Numbered from the stretch's first letter, positions 17,499-27,387 are shown. The stretch is 64,000 nt of DNA from JANYCO01 sp964437245 (GCA_964437245.1 CAYTGJ010000002.1:23775-87774); one strand, 5' to 3'. The notes: generated from the letters alone by a model not told the origin. Numbers and translations are program-made.

Positions 17499-18701
17499 AT
17501 GAAGAGATTACTTTATATACTATACATATTAACCGGGTTTCTGACCTTCCAGGCCAGAGCACAGGAGGCTCCGGCAGATACTTTGGAGTTAATGCAGTAT
17601 GAAGACTTGCAGATTGAGGCAACCGAAGCCATCAACAACATGTATAATTTCAAATTTGACCTTGCCGAGGCCAAATTCCAGGAACTTCTTCAGCGTTATC
17701 CGAATCATCCTCTTCCTTATTATATCATAGGACTGGGGAATTGGTGGAAAATGATGCCTTACAACGACAACGATCCACGGATCAAGCTATATGAACCGGA
17801 ATTTGACAAGTACATGGAACTATCGATCGCCAAAGCGGAGAAACTCTATGACCGGAATAATGACAATACCGAAGCGACCTTTTTCCTCTGTGCAGCCCAT
17901 GCTTTGATCGCCCGCCACTATGCCGAAAACGGACAGGAAATGCGGTCACTAAATAATACGAGAAAAGCATTTCATTATTTCAAAAAACTCAACGATAAGA
18001 AAGACCTCAGTCCGGAATTTTTATTTTTCAGTGCCTTGTTTAATTATTATGCTGCATGGTTCAAAGGAGAATATCCGATTATGTCCCCTATTCTTGCCCT
18101 TTTCCCGGAAGGAGATAAAGATTTAGGGATCAAACAACTGAAAGAAGTTTCCTACAATGCTTTCTGGACCCGTACAGAAGCTCAGTACTTCCTGATGCGG
18201 ATCTACTACAACGAAGAGGATGACGATAAAAAAGCGCTGGCATTTTCAGAATATCTTGCAAAAACATTCCCGGACAATCCTTATTTCCAGAGAATATATG
18301 CCCGGATCAGCTATTCACTCGGCCATTGGAAAGATTGTAAAGAAGTTTCAGAAGATATTTTATACAAAATCAATATAGGAATGCCAGGATACGAAGAGAC
18401 AAGTGGCCGTTATGCCGGTTTTTTTCTGGGCAGGATATACAGAGCCGCCGGCAACACAGAAAAATCAAAAGAAGCCTATAAAAAAGCCATTGCTTTTGCG
18501 GAACAATCCAATGCCACCAAACAAAATTATTATCTGTATGCCGTAGCAGACCTTGCCAGGATGTCGGACAAAGAAAATGATGTGGCTTCTGCCCGTGAAT
18601 ATTACAAGACTTTGCTGGATAAAGCAGACCGGAAAAATGAGCTGCATAAGGAAGCAAAGGAATATCTGAAAAAGACTGATGAGAAGAAGAAGAAAGGGTG
18701 A
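17499..18701 (+). CDS. Secreted TPR-repeat protein
   Basis: This 400-residue protein has a signal peptide (MKRLLYILYILTGFLTFQARA, cleavage after about 21). The mature part is helical, with TPR-like units: FDLAEAKFQELLQRYPNHP near 53-71, ALAFSEYLAKTFPDNP in the middle, and SKEAYKKAIAFAEQ and AREYYKTLLDKA near the end. It ends in a lysine-rich tail. It resembles the outer-membrane-associated TPR proteins found throughout Bacteroidota, but I cannot name a family. It is divergent from the M42 peptidase (109-base gap) and convergent with the glycosyltransferase locus. Confidence 0.8.
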   Translation: MKRLLYILYILTGFLTFQARAQEAPADTLELMQYEDLQIEATEAINNMYNFKFDLAEAKFQELLQRYPNHPLPYYIIGLGNWWKMMPYNDNDPRIKLYEPEFDKYMELSIAKAEKLYDRNNDNTEATFFLCAAHALIARHYAENGQEMRSLNNTRKAFHYFKKLNDKKDLSPEFLFFSALFNYYAAWFKGEYPIMSPILALFPEGDKDLGIKQLKEVSYNAFWTRTEAQYFLMRIYYNEEDDDKKALAFSEYLAKTFPDNPYFQRIYARISYSLGHWKDCKEVSEDILYKINIGMPGYEETSGRYAGFFLGRIYRAAGNTEKSKEAYKKAIAFAEQSNATKQNYYLYAVADLARMSDKENDVASAREYYKTLLDKADRKNELHKEAKEYLKKTDEKKKKG

Positions 18702-18720
18702 TTGTAGTTCATGGAAATAT

Positions 18721-18762
18721 AATTTAGGTGACAATAGACCTATTCACCATCTCCTCTAAATT
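18721..18762. repeat. Nested inverted repeat between convergent genes
   Basis: Outer arms AATTTAG (18721-18727) and CTAAATT (18756-18762) enclose inner arms GTGA (18728-18731) and TCAC (18744-18747). It lies between convergent gene ends and may terminate transcription in either direction, but there is no strong T run. Confidence 0.3.
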
Positions 18763-18808
18763 ACCTTTTCTATCCATTACCTGCTCTTGTTGGCAATCTA
18801 TCCTTATG

Positions 18809-19897
18809 TTACGCCCCCAAAACAGTCCGAACAATGTTGAGATATGTATTACGATTAGCCTTTATAGAATAATATTCTTCCACTCGTTTTCTTCCATTAA
18901 GACCTAAATTCTTTCGCTGAGCGGGATTTGTCATCAATGTGATTATTTTTTCTTTCCACTGGTCGGGACTTGTCACTAAATAACCTGAAAGATCGTTTTC
19001 AATCACCCTGTAATTAGCCCCTATAGCAGTCGCAATAGTAGGAATACCAAGTGCCATGTATTGCAAGGCTTTCAACCCGCTTTTTCCCATCACCCATTCT
19101 TCGTCAAGAGGTAAAGGATAAAGTCCAATATCAATTTCTTTCAGATCACTTACTTCGGTCTCAGATTTCCAATTACGGCATTCTATGTCCAGACCTTCTA
19201 TCTGAAAATCCGTACTTCCGATCACTAGTAATTTAAACGGATGCAGCTTGTTAATCTCAAGCAGTACGTCTTTAAGCAAATACAAATATTTTACCGTACT
19301 ATGACTTCCACTCCACCCCAGTACCAGGTTCTCCTTTTTTTCATATTCCATTTTTGGAATATAGGTCTCTGTATTGATCGTAGAAGAAATATCCGTAACG
19401 TTCGAATTGTATTTCTTTGCAAAAGACGTAAGATAAGGAGTACACGTGATCACATGAAGTGCCTTTTTCATCAGAAAAGCAGGCTTGCCTTTCCCTTTTA
19501 GAGAAGCTATTAACTTATTTGCTTTACTGGCAGGAGCCAGAAAAACCAGATCGTCTATATCATAGACAATCCGCTTATTAAAAAGCGTATAAAGAAACTC
19601 AAAGAATGGCAACCCGAAAGGAGTTACCCATAAAAAAATATAGACTCCGTCATAAAATGGTAACCGGAACAGATCATACACGCGTCTGAAATAACCGGCG
19701 ATGGTCCATAATACTTTTTCAAAGAAGTGTCCTTTTTTATATACTATATTTTGAAACCGTTGAGACATAAAAGGAGACACCTCCACCTCAATATTATGCT
19801 CACGGAAGTACGAGAAATATTGCTCGTATTTTAACCGTTGTCCGGGAGCCACATTTTCAGGATGCGGGCATATAACCAGAAGTTTTTTAGCGTTCAT
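18809..19897 (-). CDS. Glycosyltransferase, GT4-like (GT-B fold)
   Basis: The protein has 362 residues from the ATG at 19897 (MNAKKLLVICPHPE). A longer frame would overlap the preceding methyltransferase by 28 bases and is unlikely. It has a GT-B layout with an N-terminal acceptor domain and a C-terminal donor-binding domain (LGWSGSHSTVKYL, ECRNWKSETEVSDL, then MGKSGLKALQYMALGIPTIAT with the conserved small-Gly-Ile segment). It is the last gene of a glycosyltransferase-methyltransferase-glycosyltransferase trio. Donor and acceptor sugars cannot be read from sequence. Confidence 0.85.
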   Translation of the reverse strand: MNAKKLLVICPHPENVAPGQRLKYEQYFSYFREHNIEVEVSPFMSQRFQNIVYKKGHFFEKVLWTIAGYFRRVYDLFRLPFYDGVYIFLWVTPFGLPFFEFLYTLFNKRIVYDIDDLVFLAPASKANKLIASLKGKGKPAFLMKKALHVITCTPYLTSFAKKYNSNVTDISSTINTETYIPKMEYEKKENLVLGWSGSHSTVKYLYLLKDVLLEINKLHPFKLLVIGSTDFQIEGLDIECRNWKSETEVSDLKEIDIGLYPLPLDEEWVMGKSGLKALQYMALGIPTIATAIGANYRVIENDLSGYLVTSPDQWKEKIITLMTNPAQRKNLGLNGRKRVEEYYSIKANRNTYLNIVRTVLGA

Positions 19898-19908
19898 TTT
19901 TTGCACTG

Positions 19909-20817
19909 TTATATTTTTCTCCCTAATGCATGCCAATAAGGCTCTCTTTCTGAAAAAACAATGTCTTTAAGGCCTGCGCTTCGCATCATTTCTTCAATTT
20001 GGAGTCGGTTGAATCTCTGTTCCAGCGGCGTCCCAAATCTGTCCAGACTATCGTTTCGGATAATATGAAAACTTTTATCTCTGTAGTATGACAAAGGAAT
20101 CTTTGTAGCATATTTTCTAAGAAATGGAATCCTGTGTACGATACGGGTCAGTCCTACAAAAGGCATATACAACATCACGGCCAGCGCATCGCAGGTTATT
20201 TTTTTTAGTCCGGAAGGCAATTTGCTTACGCACCACCTAAGGAGAGCTGAGCTATAGAAAATAGCTTTGAACACCATTCCTCTGTTATCCAGAGCATAAT
20301 AAAGATAGACCAAAAAATAGCCTCCGGGTTTCACCTTTTCCACACATCTTTTCATGGCGGCAGAGGTATCAGGAATATGATGAAGCACTCCAAGGCTATA
20401 AACAAGATCGAACGAATTATCCTCAAACGGGATAGCGTCTACTTCTGCCTGAGTGATGCGTACATTGGACTTATCACAAAGATACTTAGTGGCATAAAAC
20501 ACCGAATGACTGGGATCAATTCCTTCTACCCATTTTACTTTATCCGCCACATACCGGATCCATCGGCCACTGCCACACCCTACGTCCAGTACCGACGTCT
20601 GACTGGTTAGAAGTTGCTTCGGAACAATATCAAAATAATCGTCCCCTACTGCCTTAATTTCCTCTTCGGAAAATGCATTAAATTTAGACCATTCTTCACC
20701 AAACGAATCTACAGTCTCCCAGTCGATATTACCTGAAGTATATTTAGTAATAAACGAAGCGATCTCAGTATCTCCAACAGCAAGTTTTTGAACAGGATTT
20801 TTATTATAATCAATCAT
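19909..20817 (-). CDS. Class I SAM-dependent methyltransferase
   Basis: The protein has 302 residues from the ATG at 20817, which overlaps the preceding gene by 8 bases. Motif I is VLDVGCGSGRWIRYV, motif II is the acidic strand near VEGIDPS, and the post-II region reads PFEDNSFDLVYSLGVLHHIPD. This is the Methyltransf_11 pattern used by small-molecule and sugar O- or N-methyltransferases. Its place between two glycosyltransferases, with overlapping or near-overlapping frames, suggests it methylates a glycan residue or the glycan end (inference). Confidence 0.87.
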   Translation of the reverse strand: MIDYNKNPVQKLAVGDTEIASFITKYTSGNIDWETVDSFGEEWSKFNAFSEEEIKAVGDDYFDIVPKQLLTSQTSVLDVGCGSGRWIRYVADKVKWVEGIDPSHSVFYATKYLCDKSNVRITQAEVDAIPFEDNSFDLVYSLGVLHHIPDTSAAMKRCVEKVKPGGYFLVYLYYALDNRGMVFKAIFYSSALLRWCVSKLPSGLKKITCDALAVMLYMPFVGLTRIVHRIPFLRKYATKIPLSYYRDKSFHIIRNDSLDRFGTPLEQRFNRLQIEEMMRSAGLKDIVFSEREPYWHALGRKI

Positions 20818-22084
20818 TTTCTTTTTTTTCTTTACTAAGAATCTTCTGATAGAGTTTATAATATTTTTCAGAACCAACTACTAAAGAATAATAATGTTCT
20901 GCTCCGTCTCGAATCTCTGTTTTAGCTACAGGTTCATGAAAGATCTGTTCTATGATTTTCTGAAAAGATTTTTCAGAAAAATCTTCTGTAATGAAGCCGG
21001 CTTTGGCATTTCTGATAATTTCTTCCGTATCTCCTATTCCTTTATTCGTAACAGAAGGAATCCCCATAGCCATGATCTCTGCCTGTTTAGTAGGTGAAGA
21101 ACTAATTTTAGAATAAGAAGGGGTAATAAAATAAATGGAATAGCTGCTTAAACTAAGCAAAGAAGGGATTTCTTTTCTTTGTCCGTGTATAAATATCAGT
21201 TTTTCCGAAGGTATATTATAGTTGCGTGCTTCACCCCGAATAAAAGCGTGCGAATCACTGGGAGCTATAAACAGGAATTTAGCTTCTTGTTTTTGCTGCT
21301 GAAGCAAATAGAAAAAACGAAGCATTTCGGGTAACATGTACCAGGTTCCTATCGCCCCCAAATAGGTGAGGACGAAATCTTCCTCTTTGATATGATTCTT
21401 TTCTTTTATCGTACTGATCAATGTTTGATCCAGTTTTTTTGCCGAGAAATGCTCCAGGTCTACACAACATGGTATCACTACCATTTTATGAGCATGTGTC
21501 GCTCCGTTCTCCCATTTCATCATTTCAGCCTTTCCCGCTTCTGTAAGGCTGATGACCCCTGAAGCATTTGCTAAAAATTCAGCTTCCTTATTTTTGAAAT
21601 ACCGATAAATAATCCTGTAAAAAGGATTTTTGAGATTCCACAATTTCCCATCCACCCGCTCATCGGCCCAAAATCCACGCATATCAAAGATAAAAGGTAC
21701 CCCATATTTTTTCCATAAACTAAGCCCTACCAACGTACTGATATAACTTCTACAGTGTACCAGCCTGAACTTGTATAGCTCATATAACTTTCGTGCATGA
21801 TAATGCAGCATTATAACATCAAACAGGGTAGATAAAACAGGAGGAGATTTATGGTACATCCGGGGCTTCCATTCGATCGGAAATCCTTTTAAGGTCTCTT
21901 CCACGATCTTTTTATTTTTATGAAAGTTTTCTTTTTTCTCACAGCTAAGCAATATAAAATTGAAATTCCCCAGCCGGGTAAGCTCTTTCAAGTACGGAAT
22001 CACCTGAGATTGTCCTAACTGATCGGTCATTCCATCATATGAAATGTATAAAATATTGATTTTGTCTTTCCCCAAAAAGTTCAT
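20810..22084 (-). CDS. Glycosyltransferase, GT4 family-like
   Basis: This 424-residue GT-B enzyme has an N-terminal DGMTDQLGQSQV segment typical of a Bacteroidota GT4 group. A C-terminal donor domain includes AEIMAMGIPSVTNKGIGDTEEII, which corresponds to the E-x7-E region of retaining transferases. It is the first gene of the minus-strand trio and is preceded by a 315-base spacer. An adjacent methyltransferase overlaps its 3' end by 8 bases, so translation is likely coupled. Confidence 0.87.
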   Translation of the reverse strand: MNFLGKDKINILYISYDGMTDQLGQSQVIPYLKELTRLGNFNFILLSCEKKENFHKNKKIVEETLKGFPIEWKPRMYHKSPPVLSTLFDVIMLHYHARKLYELYKFRLVHCRSYISTLVGLSLWKKYGVPFIFDMRGFWADERVDGKLWNLKNPFYRIIYRYFKNKEAEFLANASGVISLTEAGKAEMMKWENGATHAHKMVVIPCCVDLEHFSAKKLDQTLISTIKEKNHIKEEDFVLTYLGAIGTWYMLPEMLRFFYLLQQQKQEAKFLFIAPSDSHAFIRGEARNYNIPSEKLIFIHGQRKEIPSLLSLSSYSIYFITPSYSKISSSPTKQAEIMAMGIPSVTNKGIGDTEEIIRNAKAGFITEDFSEKSFQKIIEQIFHEPVAKTEIRDGAEHYYSLVVGSEKYYKLYQKILSKEKKEND

Positions 22085-22399
22085 TTTTGAAGTTAATTAT
22101 TCGGTTTCGATAGAATGTAAATATATACAAAATAGTAGAGTGAAGGGAGATACTTATCGGTTTCTTTCCATGATTCATGGATAAACAGAGGACAACCAAC
22201 CCAAGGATTCGTTCTTTTTTATGAAATCTCTCATTTTAGTAACTCCCATAAATAATTAAAAAACAACACATTGCAAAACAAACCCTTATAAGGACCAAGC
22301 CCGACCAGAATGAAATGGTCCTTGTCGAAAGGAATAGGTCAGAAAAAGCTTTATTTTGTACCTTACAATAGAATGATCAAAAAAACTACGATAGAATAA
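22085..22399. other. Divergent spacer at the edge of the AT-rich cassette
   Basis: This 315-base spacer lies between the minus-strand glycosyltransferase trio and the plus-strand Wzy-like gene. It must hold both start regions. TATATTTA and TTATTTTG stretches are present, but no full TTTG-N19-TAnnTTTG pair is seen. There is no recognisable gene. Confidence 0.4.
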
Positions 22400-23740
22400 A
22401 TGGATGCCTGGGATATCATTATCACCCCTATGTATTTGTGTTTCATTTTAATAATTGCCTTCATCTATGTGAGAAGGAACCGTCAAAATGAACTTATCCG
22501 CAAATATTTTTTATCTGGTCTTTCCATCAGATTTTTAGGGGGTATTCTATTCGGGATTATATATCAGTTTTATTATAAGGGAGGCGACACTTTTACCTTT
22601 TGGAATGAAGTAAAAACCATGAATAATAAAATTCTATATGACAATCCTCTGGCGTATCTGGAAATGTTTTTCAAAGATCCATTTTCCTCCAAATTTTCTA
22701 ATTTTTCAACTCATATCTATGAACTCCAAATCAGCAATGATGTCCCTTCGTTTTTTATAGTTAAAACAGCAGCATTTATTAGCCTATTTACCTTCACTAC
22801 ATATTCAACCACTGCCTTATTTTTTTCTTTGATCTCTTTCGCAGGAAGCTGGAAACTATTTACCACTTTATCAGATCAATACCCATCATTAAGCTCTAAG
22901 TTTGCTTTTTCTTGTTTATTTCTTCCTTCTATCACTTTTTGGGGAGGAGGAATCATGAAGGACTCTATTTGTTTGGCATCGATATGCTTTATGTATGGAC
23001 ATTTTTACGAATTAATCACCTATAGAAAAAGGATTAAAAAAAATATTGCCTATATATTAATATCTGCCTACGTATTATATATCGTAAAAATATATATCCT
23101 TATTTGTTTTATTCCGGGCCTAATAATATGGTTGTTTATTAAATACCACAACAATATTAAATCGAAAGCTACCAGAAATTTCCTCCGGCCTATTGTAATT
23201 GTATTTGCTTGTTCTTTTGGCTTTATCGGAGCCTCTCTCATCAGTATGAGCAATGAACGGTATAATCTCCAAAAACTTCAGACGACCTCAATGGTTACTG
23301 CTACCTATATAAAACAAGTAAGTATTGAGACTGGAGGATCAGTATATGACTTGGGAGAAATTGACTATTCTTTTGCCGGCCTGCTACAATTAATCCCAAA
23401 GGGTATAAACGTTACCTTATTCAGACCCTATATATGGGAAGTTAAAAATATTGTCATGCTTCTTGCGGCATTGGAATCCTCCTACTTTATTTGGATTACC
23501 CTCTCTGTTATTTTCAAAAACGGATTAACTATTTTCGCTAAAATTAACAACGATACATTTGTCTTCTCCTCGATCATATTTTCACTCACATTTGCTTTTG
23601 CGGTTGGAATATCTACTTATAACTTCGGTTCTCTGGTTCGATATAAACTTCCTATGATGCCATTTTATCTATCAGCTATGATCATATTAAATCAGAAATC
23701 TAAAACTATCTCCCTTACGGCTGTCAAAAACAAGCTATAA
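22400..23740 (+). CDS. Multi-pass membrane protein, candidate polysaccharide polymerase (Wzy-like)
   Basis: The protein has 446 residues and about ten hydrophobic segments, beginning with ITPMYLCFILIIAFIYV and ending near PMMPFYLSAMIIL. It includes a conserved-looking LPSITFWGGGIMKDSI segment near 178-193. The overall shape (many TM helices, a long loop in the middle) is what O-antigen and capsule polymerases look like, and these are hard to recognise by sequence. Assignment as Wzy rests on topology and position in the locus. It is the only plus-strand gene in the cassette, and its last bases overlap the convergent asnB by 6 bases. Confidence 0.6.
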   Translation: MDAWDIIITPMYLCFILIIAFIYVRRNRQNELIRKYFLSGLSIRFLGGILFGIIYQFYYKGGDTFTFWNEVKTMNNKILYDNPLAYLEMFFKDPFSSKFSNFSTHIYELQISNDVPSFFIVKTAAFISLFTFTTYSTTALFFSLISFAGSWKLFTTLSDQYPSLSSKFAFSCLFLPSITFWGGGIMKDSICLASICFMYGHFYELITYRKRIKKNIAYILISAYVLYIVKIYILICFIPGLIIWLFIKYHNNIKSKATRNFLRPIVIVFACSFGFIGASLISMSNERYNLQKLQTTSMVTATYIKQVSIETGGSVYDLGEIDYSFAGLLQLIPKGINVTLFRPYIWEVKNIVMLLAALESSYFIWITLSVIFKNGLTIFAKINNDTFVFSSIIFSLTFAFAVGISTYNFGSLVRYKLPMMPFYLSAMIILNQKSKTISLTAVKNKL

Positions 23741-25585
23741 TTTCTCTTCTTCCAGCCATTTATGCAACAATAGTACAACCCAGATCCTATTAAACAAATA
23801 ATCTTCCCCGTTGTAAAAACGATTCAGAATCGCTTTCATTTTGAGCGGATCGACAATATTATATTTTAGCAAAACGTCTGTACTCAGATACTTATCAATC
23901 ATAAAACTAAAATCTCTCTTCAGCCATTTGTTTAATGGTATACCAAATCCCCATTTAGGCCGTGCGAAAAAAGACTTTGGAACATAGTCGTATAGTATAT
24001 CCTTCAATATAAATTTCCCTATCCCATTTTTATGCTTAAAGGATTCATCCAAATTTAAGGCGTACTCCACAATCCTGTAATCCAACAGGGGCTCTCTTGC
24101 TTCTATTGAAGCATACATACTGGCCCGATCAACCTTGACAAGCAAATCGTCCTTTAAATAATAATTCAAATCAAAAAAAGCTTGCTGTTCTTTTGCACTC
24201 AAATTTCGCATCAGACGATCTACAGGCAACCAATCCTTTGGGATACGAGCATCTTCTGTTTGTAGTATGTCTTCCAGCTCAGCCTTTGAGAAGAAATACA
24301 GTTCTTGAGAAAATATATGACTTCTTATATCCGTTCCGGCTTTAAAATTCAACAACTGCGCTACTCTTTTATTTCTACTTCCTCCTATGTTTTTCAAAAT
24401 AGCATGCAACATACTTCGGGTAAGTAAATACTTTTTTTGTGCCAGTTTTTCAGCCCAAACATAAGAACCGTATCCCATAAACAGTTCATCGCCCCCATCT
24501 CCGGTTAAGACCATTTTAACTTTATTACCGGCCATTTTACTTACCATATAAGTGGGCAATGCTGAAGTATCGGCAAAAGGTTCGTCAAAATTCATCATTA
24601 TTTCTTCAAACGAGTCCATTGCTTCTTTTTCTGAAAGAAAAAACTCCTCATGTTCTGTCCGAAGATATTTGGCTACATTTTTAGCATGCTCAGATTCATT
24701 AAACTTCCATTCTTTAAACCCAATCGAAAATGTATTGACAGGAGTATTCGAATTTCGTTGTGCAATAGCAGTGACTAAACTGGAATCTATTCCTCCGCTC
24801 AGAAATGTACCAAAAGGCACATCGCTAATCATCCTATACTGAATAGAACTCTCTAATAAATTCTTTAACGTACTTTTCGCCTCTTTATAATCCGAATGTA
24901 GCTCTTTCGTAATTTTTTTATGCGCCTCCCAATATGGATAAAAAGTAGTTCCTCTATCATTTATGATAGCATAAGTACCTGACGGGAATTTCCTAATCTC
25001 ATTATAAATTGTATGGGGCTGAGGTATATAACCTAAATGCAAATACAGACCAATTGCTCTTTTATTAAGCGTATATTTTTGGTTGATTCCCTTAAACGCT
25101 TTCATTGTTTTCAACTCTGAGCCAAAACAAAAAACGGGGCCTTCGGAATAATAATAAAGCGGCTTAACTCCTAATCTATCTCTACAAATAAAAAGCTCTT
25201 CTTTACGAATATCATATATTACAAAAACGAACATTCCATTTAGCTCTTCTACAAACTCCTTCCCCAATCTGGCATACAGCTCAACAATCACAGCCGTATC
25301 GCTCGATGCAGAAAGGTCTAATTTATACTTCAGCGCAAGTTCTTTGTAATTATATACTTCCCCATTAAAGACAATCACATAATTTCCGCACTTCGAATAA
25401 AAGGGTTGATTTGACGCGGTAGACAAATCAATTATACTCAACCGAACATGACCCAGCCCAACCTTATTATGAACATAAATTCCACTTGCGTCAGGCCCTC
25501 TATGAGTTATTGTACGAACCGCTCCCCGCAGTTCATCTTCATTACTAAAATCAAGAGGCGCAAAATACCCCGTCAATCCACACAT
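23735..25585 (-). CDS. asnB: Glutamine-hydrolysing asparagine synthase-type amidotransferase, copy 1
   Basis: The protein has 616 residues. The N-terminal Ntn glutaminase starts with Cys2 (MCGLTGYF) and has THRGPDASG, FNGEVYNYKEL and KPLYYYS. The C-terminal ATP-PPase domain has the P-loop LSGGIDSS near 262 and a GDGGDELFMGY segment. These domains transfer ammonia from glutamine to an acyl-adenylate. Within polysaccharide loci such enzymes often amidate uronic-acid residues rather than making asparagine. The gap to the upstream unknown gene is 12 bases, so it belongs to a three-gene run with an FkbM methyltransferase. Confidence 0.9.
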   Translation of the reverse strand: MCGLTGYFAPLDFSNEDELRGAVRTITHRGPDASGIYVHNKVGLGHVRLSIIDLSTASNQPFYSKCGNYVIVFNGEVYNYKELALKYKLDLSASSDTAVIVELYARLGKEFVEELNGMFVFVIYDIRKEELFICRDRLGVKPLYYYSEGPVFCFGSELKTMKAFKGINQKYTLNKRAIGLYLHLGYIPQPHTIYNEIRKFPSGTYAIINDRGTTFYPYWEAHKKITKELHSDYKEAKSTLKNLLESSIQYRMISDVPFGTFLSGGIDSSLVTAIAQRNSNTPVNTFSIGFKEWKFNESEHAKNVAKYLRTEHEEFFLSEKEAMDSFEEIMMNFDEPFADTSALPTYMVSKMAGNKVKMVLTGDGGDELFMGYGSYVWAEKLAQKKYLLTRSMLHAILKNIGGSRNKRVAQLLNFKAGTDIRSHIFSQELYFFSKAELEDILQTEDARIPKDWLPVDRLMRNLSAKEQQAFFDLNYYLKDDLLVKVDRASMYASIEAREPLLDYRIVEYALNLDESFKHKNGIGKFILKDILYDYVPKSFFARPKWGFGIPLNKWLKRDFSFMIDKYLSTDVLLKYNIVDPLKMKAILNRFYNGEDYLFNRIWVVLLLHKWLEEEKL

Positions 25586-25597
25586 AAAATTTTATTT

Positions 25598-26563
25598 TTA
25601 GCCTTCACTAAAAGAAGGGAAACAGCGCAATAGTTCTTCTCTTGAAAAATTAACTTTATCAATCCCAAGATGACAGGACTCGAATTCACTTTGAAATTCT
25701 TTTCCTGCGAGATATTTATTTAGCAACAATTCAAATTTTTCATACTCTTTCCCACTTTTCAATGTCCCGAGTTTTTTCAGAAATTCATGATCCTTAAACC
25801 CGGACTTATACAGAATATAGAATAGTGCCCCTATAAAACTATCGTTGCTCCCAACCGGATACATTTCTCTATTCTTCATTGAAATTATTTTCCCATTTGA
25901 AGGATAAAAATCAAATTGCTCAATTGCATTTAACCCGATTTTTTTATCCATACCGATCAGGGAAAAAATTTCTTTAGCCTGTTTTTTATATTTTTGAATA
26001 AAAGAACTTTTTTTCCAACGCAACATCATCGAAGTGCTTGTTTCGCTCCATAGTGCGTAGGTAACGGAAAAGTCCTGCGGATAAAAGACAACATGGGGCG
26101 TATAAGTATCTATAAATTCAAGACTTCCTTTTTCGTTTGAGTAAATTTTATCGATCTCTATTTCTGTTGTATTATCTGGATTTATTTTATAGCCCTTCTT
26201 AAATAAAACAGAAGTATACCCCGGACCAATGGGTGCAACCGATGAAAGAAGTAAATTCCCATGATGATGTATACTTTGATGTGTCATAGCCGGATTTTTA
26301 TCCGGCAGAGGCAACCAACAATTAGCTACTAAGGTATAATATTCGGTTTTATTTATAGGTAGTGCTATTACTGGATTAATTCTGTTTGAAAGAAGGAAAT
26401 CCTTCTCCAGTAAATTTCTTTTTATAATCTCGTGAAATATATTCATATCAGCCGCCATTTCTTTTAAGACAGGGGCAGCCAATGCGTGTGCTTTATATAA
26501 ATCATTATTTCGCCTAAATACCGAAGTAATTTCTTTTAAGTACTCTTCTAACGATTTTTTCAT
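25598..26563 (-). CDS. Unknown protein with a cupin-like His cluster
   Basis: This 321-residue protein matches no family I recognise. A segment near 95-160 looks like a metal-binding cupin: H95, then H99-H100-H101-G102, then a GxxYTSVLFKKG strand, and H157 in TPHVVFYP. No signal peptide or membrane segment is seen. It overlaps the FkbM methyltransferase start codon region by 4 bases and precedes the AsnB-like gene by 12 bases. It therefore probably acts with those two on the same substrate. An oxygenase or isomerase role is possible but not shown. Confidence 0.7.
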   Translation of the reverse strand: MKKSLEEYLKEITSVFRRNNDLYKAHALAAPVLKEMAADMNIFHEIIKRNLLEKDFLLSNRINPVIALPINKTEYYTLVANCWLPLPDKNPAMTHQSIHHHGNLLLSSVAPIGPGYTSVLFKKGYKINPDNTTEIEIDKIYSNEKGSLEFIDTYTPHVVFYPQDFSVTYALWSETSTSMMLRWKKSSFIQKYKKQAKEIFSLIGMDKKIGLNAIEQFDFYPSNGKIISMKNREMYPVGSNDSFIGALFYILYKSGFKDHEFLKKLGTLKSGKEYEKFELLLNKYLAGKEFQSEFESCHLGIDKVNFSREELLRCFPSFSEG

Positions 26564-27387
26564 ACTTCAATAATTTTATTAAAATCAGCAACTTTTTCGG
26601 TTGGGATCATGATATAATTGGATTCAACATAAGCATCCTCATACGGATTCAGTTTTTTATGCTCATTGCATTTAAAAACCGAATACTTTATCTCACTAAT
26701 AAAATTTGTGAGCTGAGATTCTTCAATATTAAATCCTTTCAGAAAAAACGGATTGATTTCTAATAATACTACAGGTCTGAATTTTTGAATCGTATTTTTC
26801 ATACCTTGCAAAGCAAAAAATTCAGCTCCTTCAATATCTATTTTTACAAATGAGAGATTGGATAACTTTGGCAATAAAAAATCATCAATGGAAACAACTT
26901 CACAATCAAACTCCTCTTGTTTGTTAAATTTATAATGTTGCCCCTTCCCTTCCAGTTCATTATTCCTATTCGCCATATGTGCTTGCCCTGCACTAATAGC
27001 ACCAAAATCGACCACAGGAACCGAAAATCTCATTTTTTCTGTTTTAGCTCCTACTCCTTTTGAAAATAGTTCTACATTGAGTTTATAGTGAGCGAGCACT
27101 TTCTGACAAACGGAATAGGTAAACGGAATAGGTTCAAATGCATAGACCTTTTTCGCAATTCTACCCATCACCACAGAATAATAAGCATAATTTGCGCCGA
27201 CATCTATTACTTCAGAATTTTTATCCATGAAATGTGGTAACAAATCCATCTCTATTTCATCCACTAATCTGGAATCAATATCTCTGACTTTTGCCTTATA
27301 CTGGAACCATTTGTATAAGTTCTTACTAAATAATTTAAATAACAATGGTTTTAGGAATGTTCTAATCGGAGAATTGACAGATGCCAT
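26560..27387 (-). CDS. FkbM-family methyltransferase, copy 1
   Basis: The protein has 275 residues with SAM-binding motif I in EVIDVGANYAYYSVVMG and the FkbM-specific VKIDIEGAEFFALQGM near 165-180. The family O-methylates sugars and polyketides. It starts the FkbM / unknown / AsnB run, with a 4-base overlap to the next gene. A TATATTTG box on the minus strand at 27453-27446 lies about 59 bases before its ATG and may be the promoter of this unit. Confidence 0.87.
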   Translation of the reverse strand: MASVNSPIRTFLKPLLFKLFSKNLYKWFQYKAKVRDIDSRLVDEIEMDLLPHFMDKNSEVIDVGANYAYYSVVMGRIAKKVYAFEPIPFTYSVCQKVLAHYKLNVELFSKGVGAKTEKMRFSVPVVDFGAISAGQAHMANRNNELEGKGQHYKFNKQEEFDCEVVSIDDFLLPKLSNLSFVKIDIEGAEFFALQGMKNTIQKFRPVVLLEINPFFLKGFNIEESQLTNFISEIKYSVFKCNEHKKLNPYEDAYVESNYIMIPTEKVADFNKIIEV

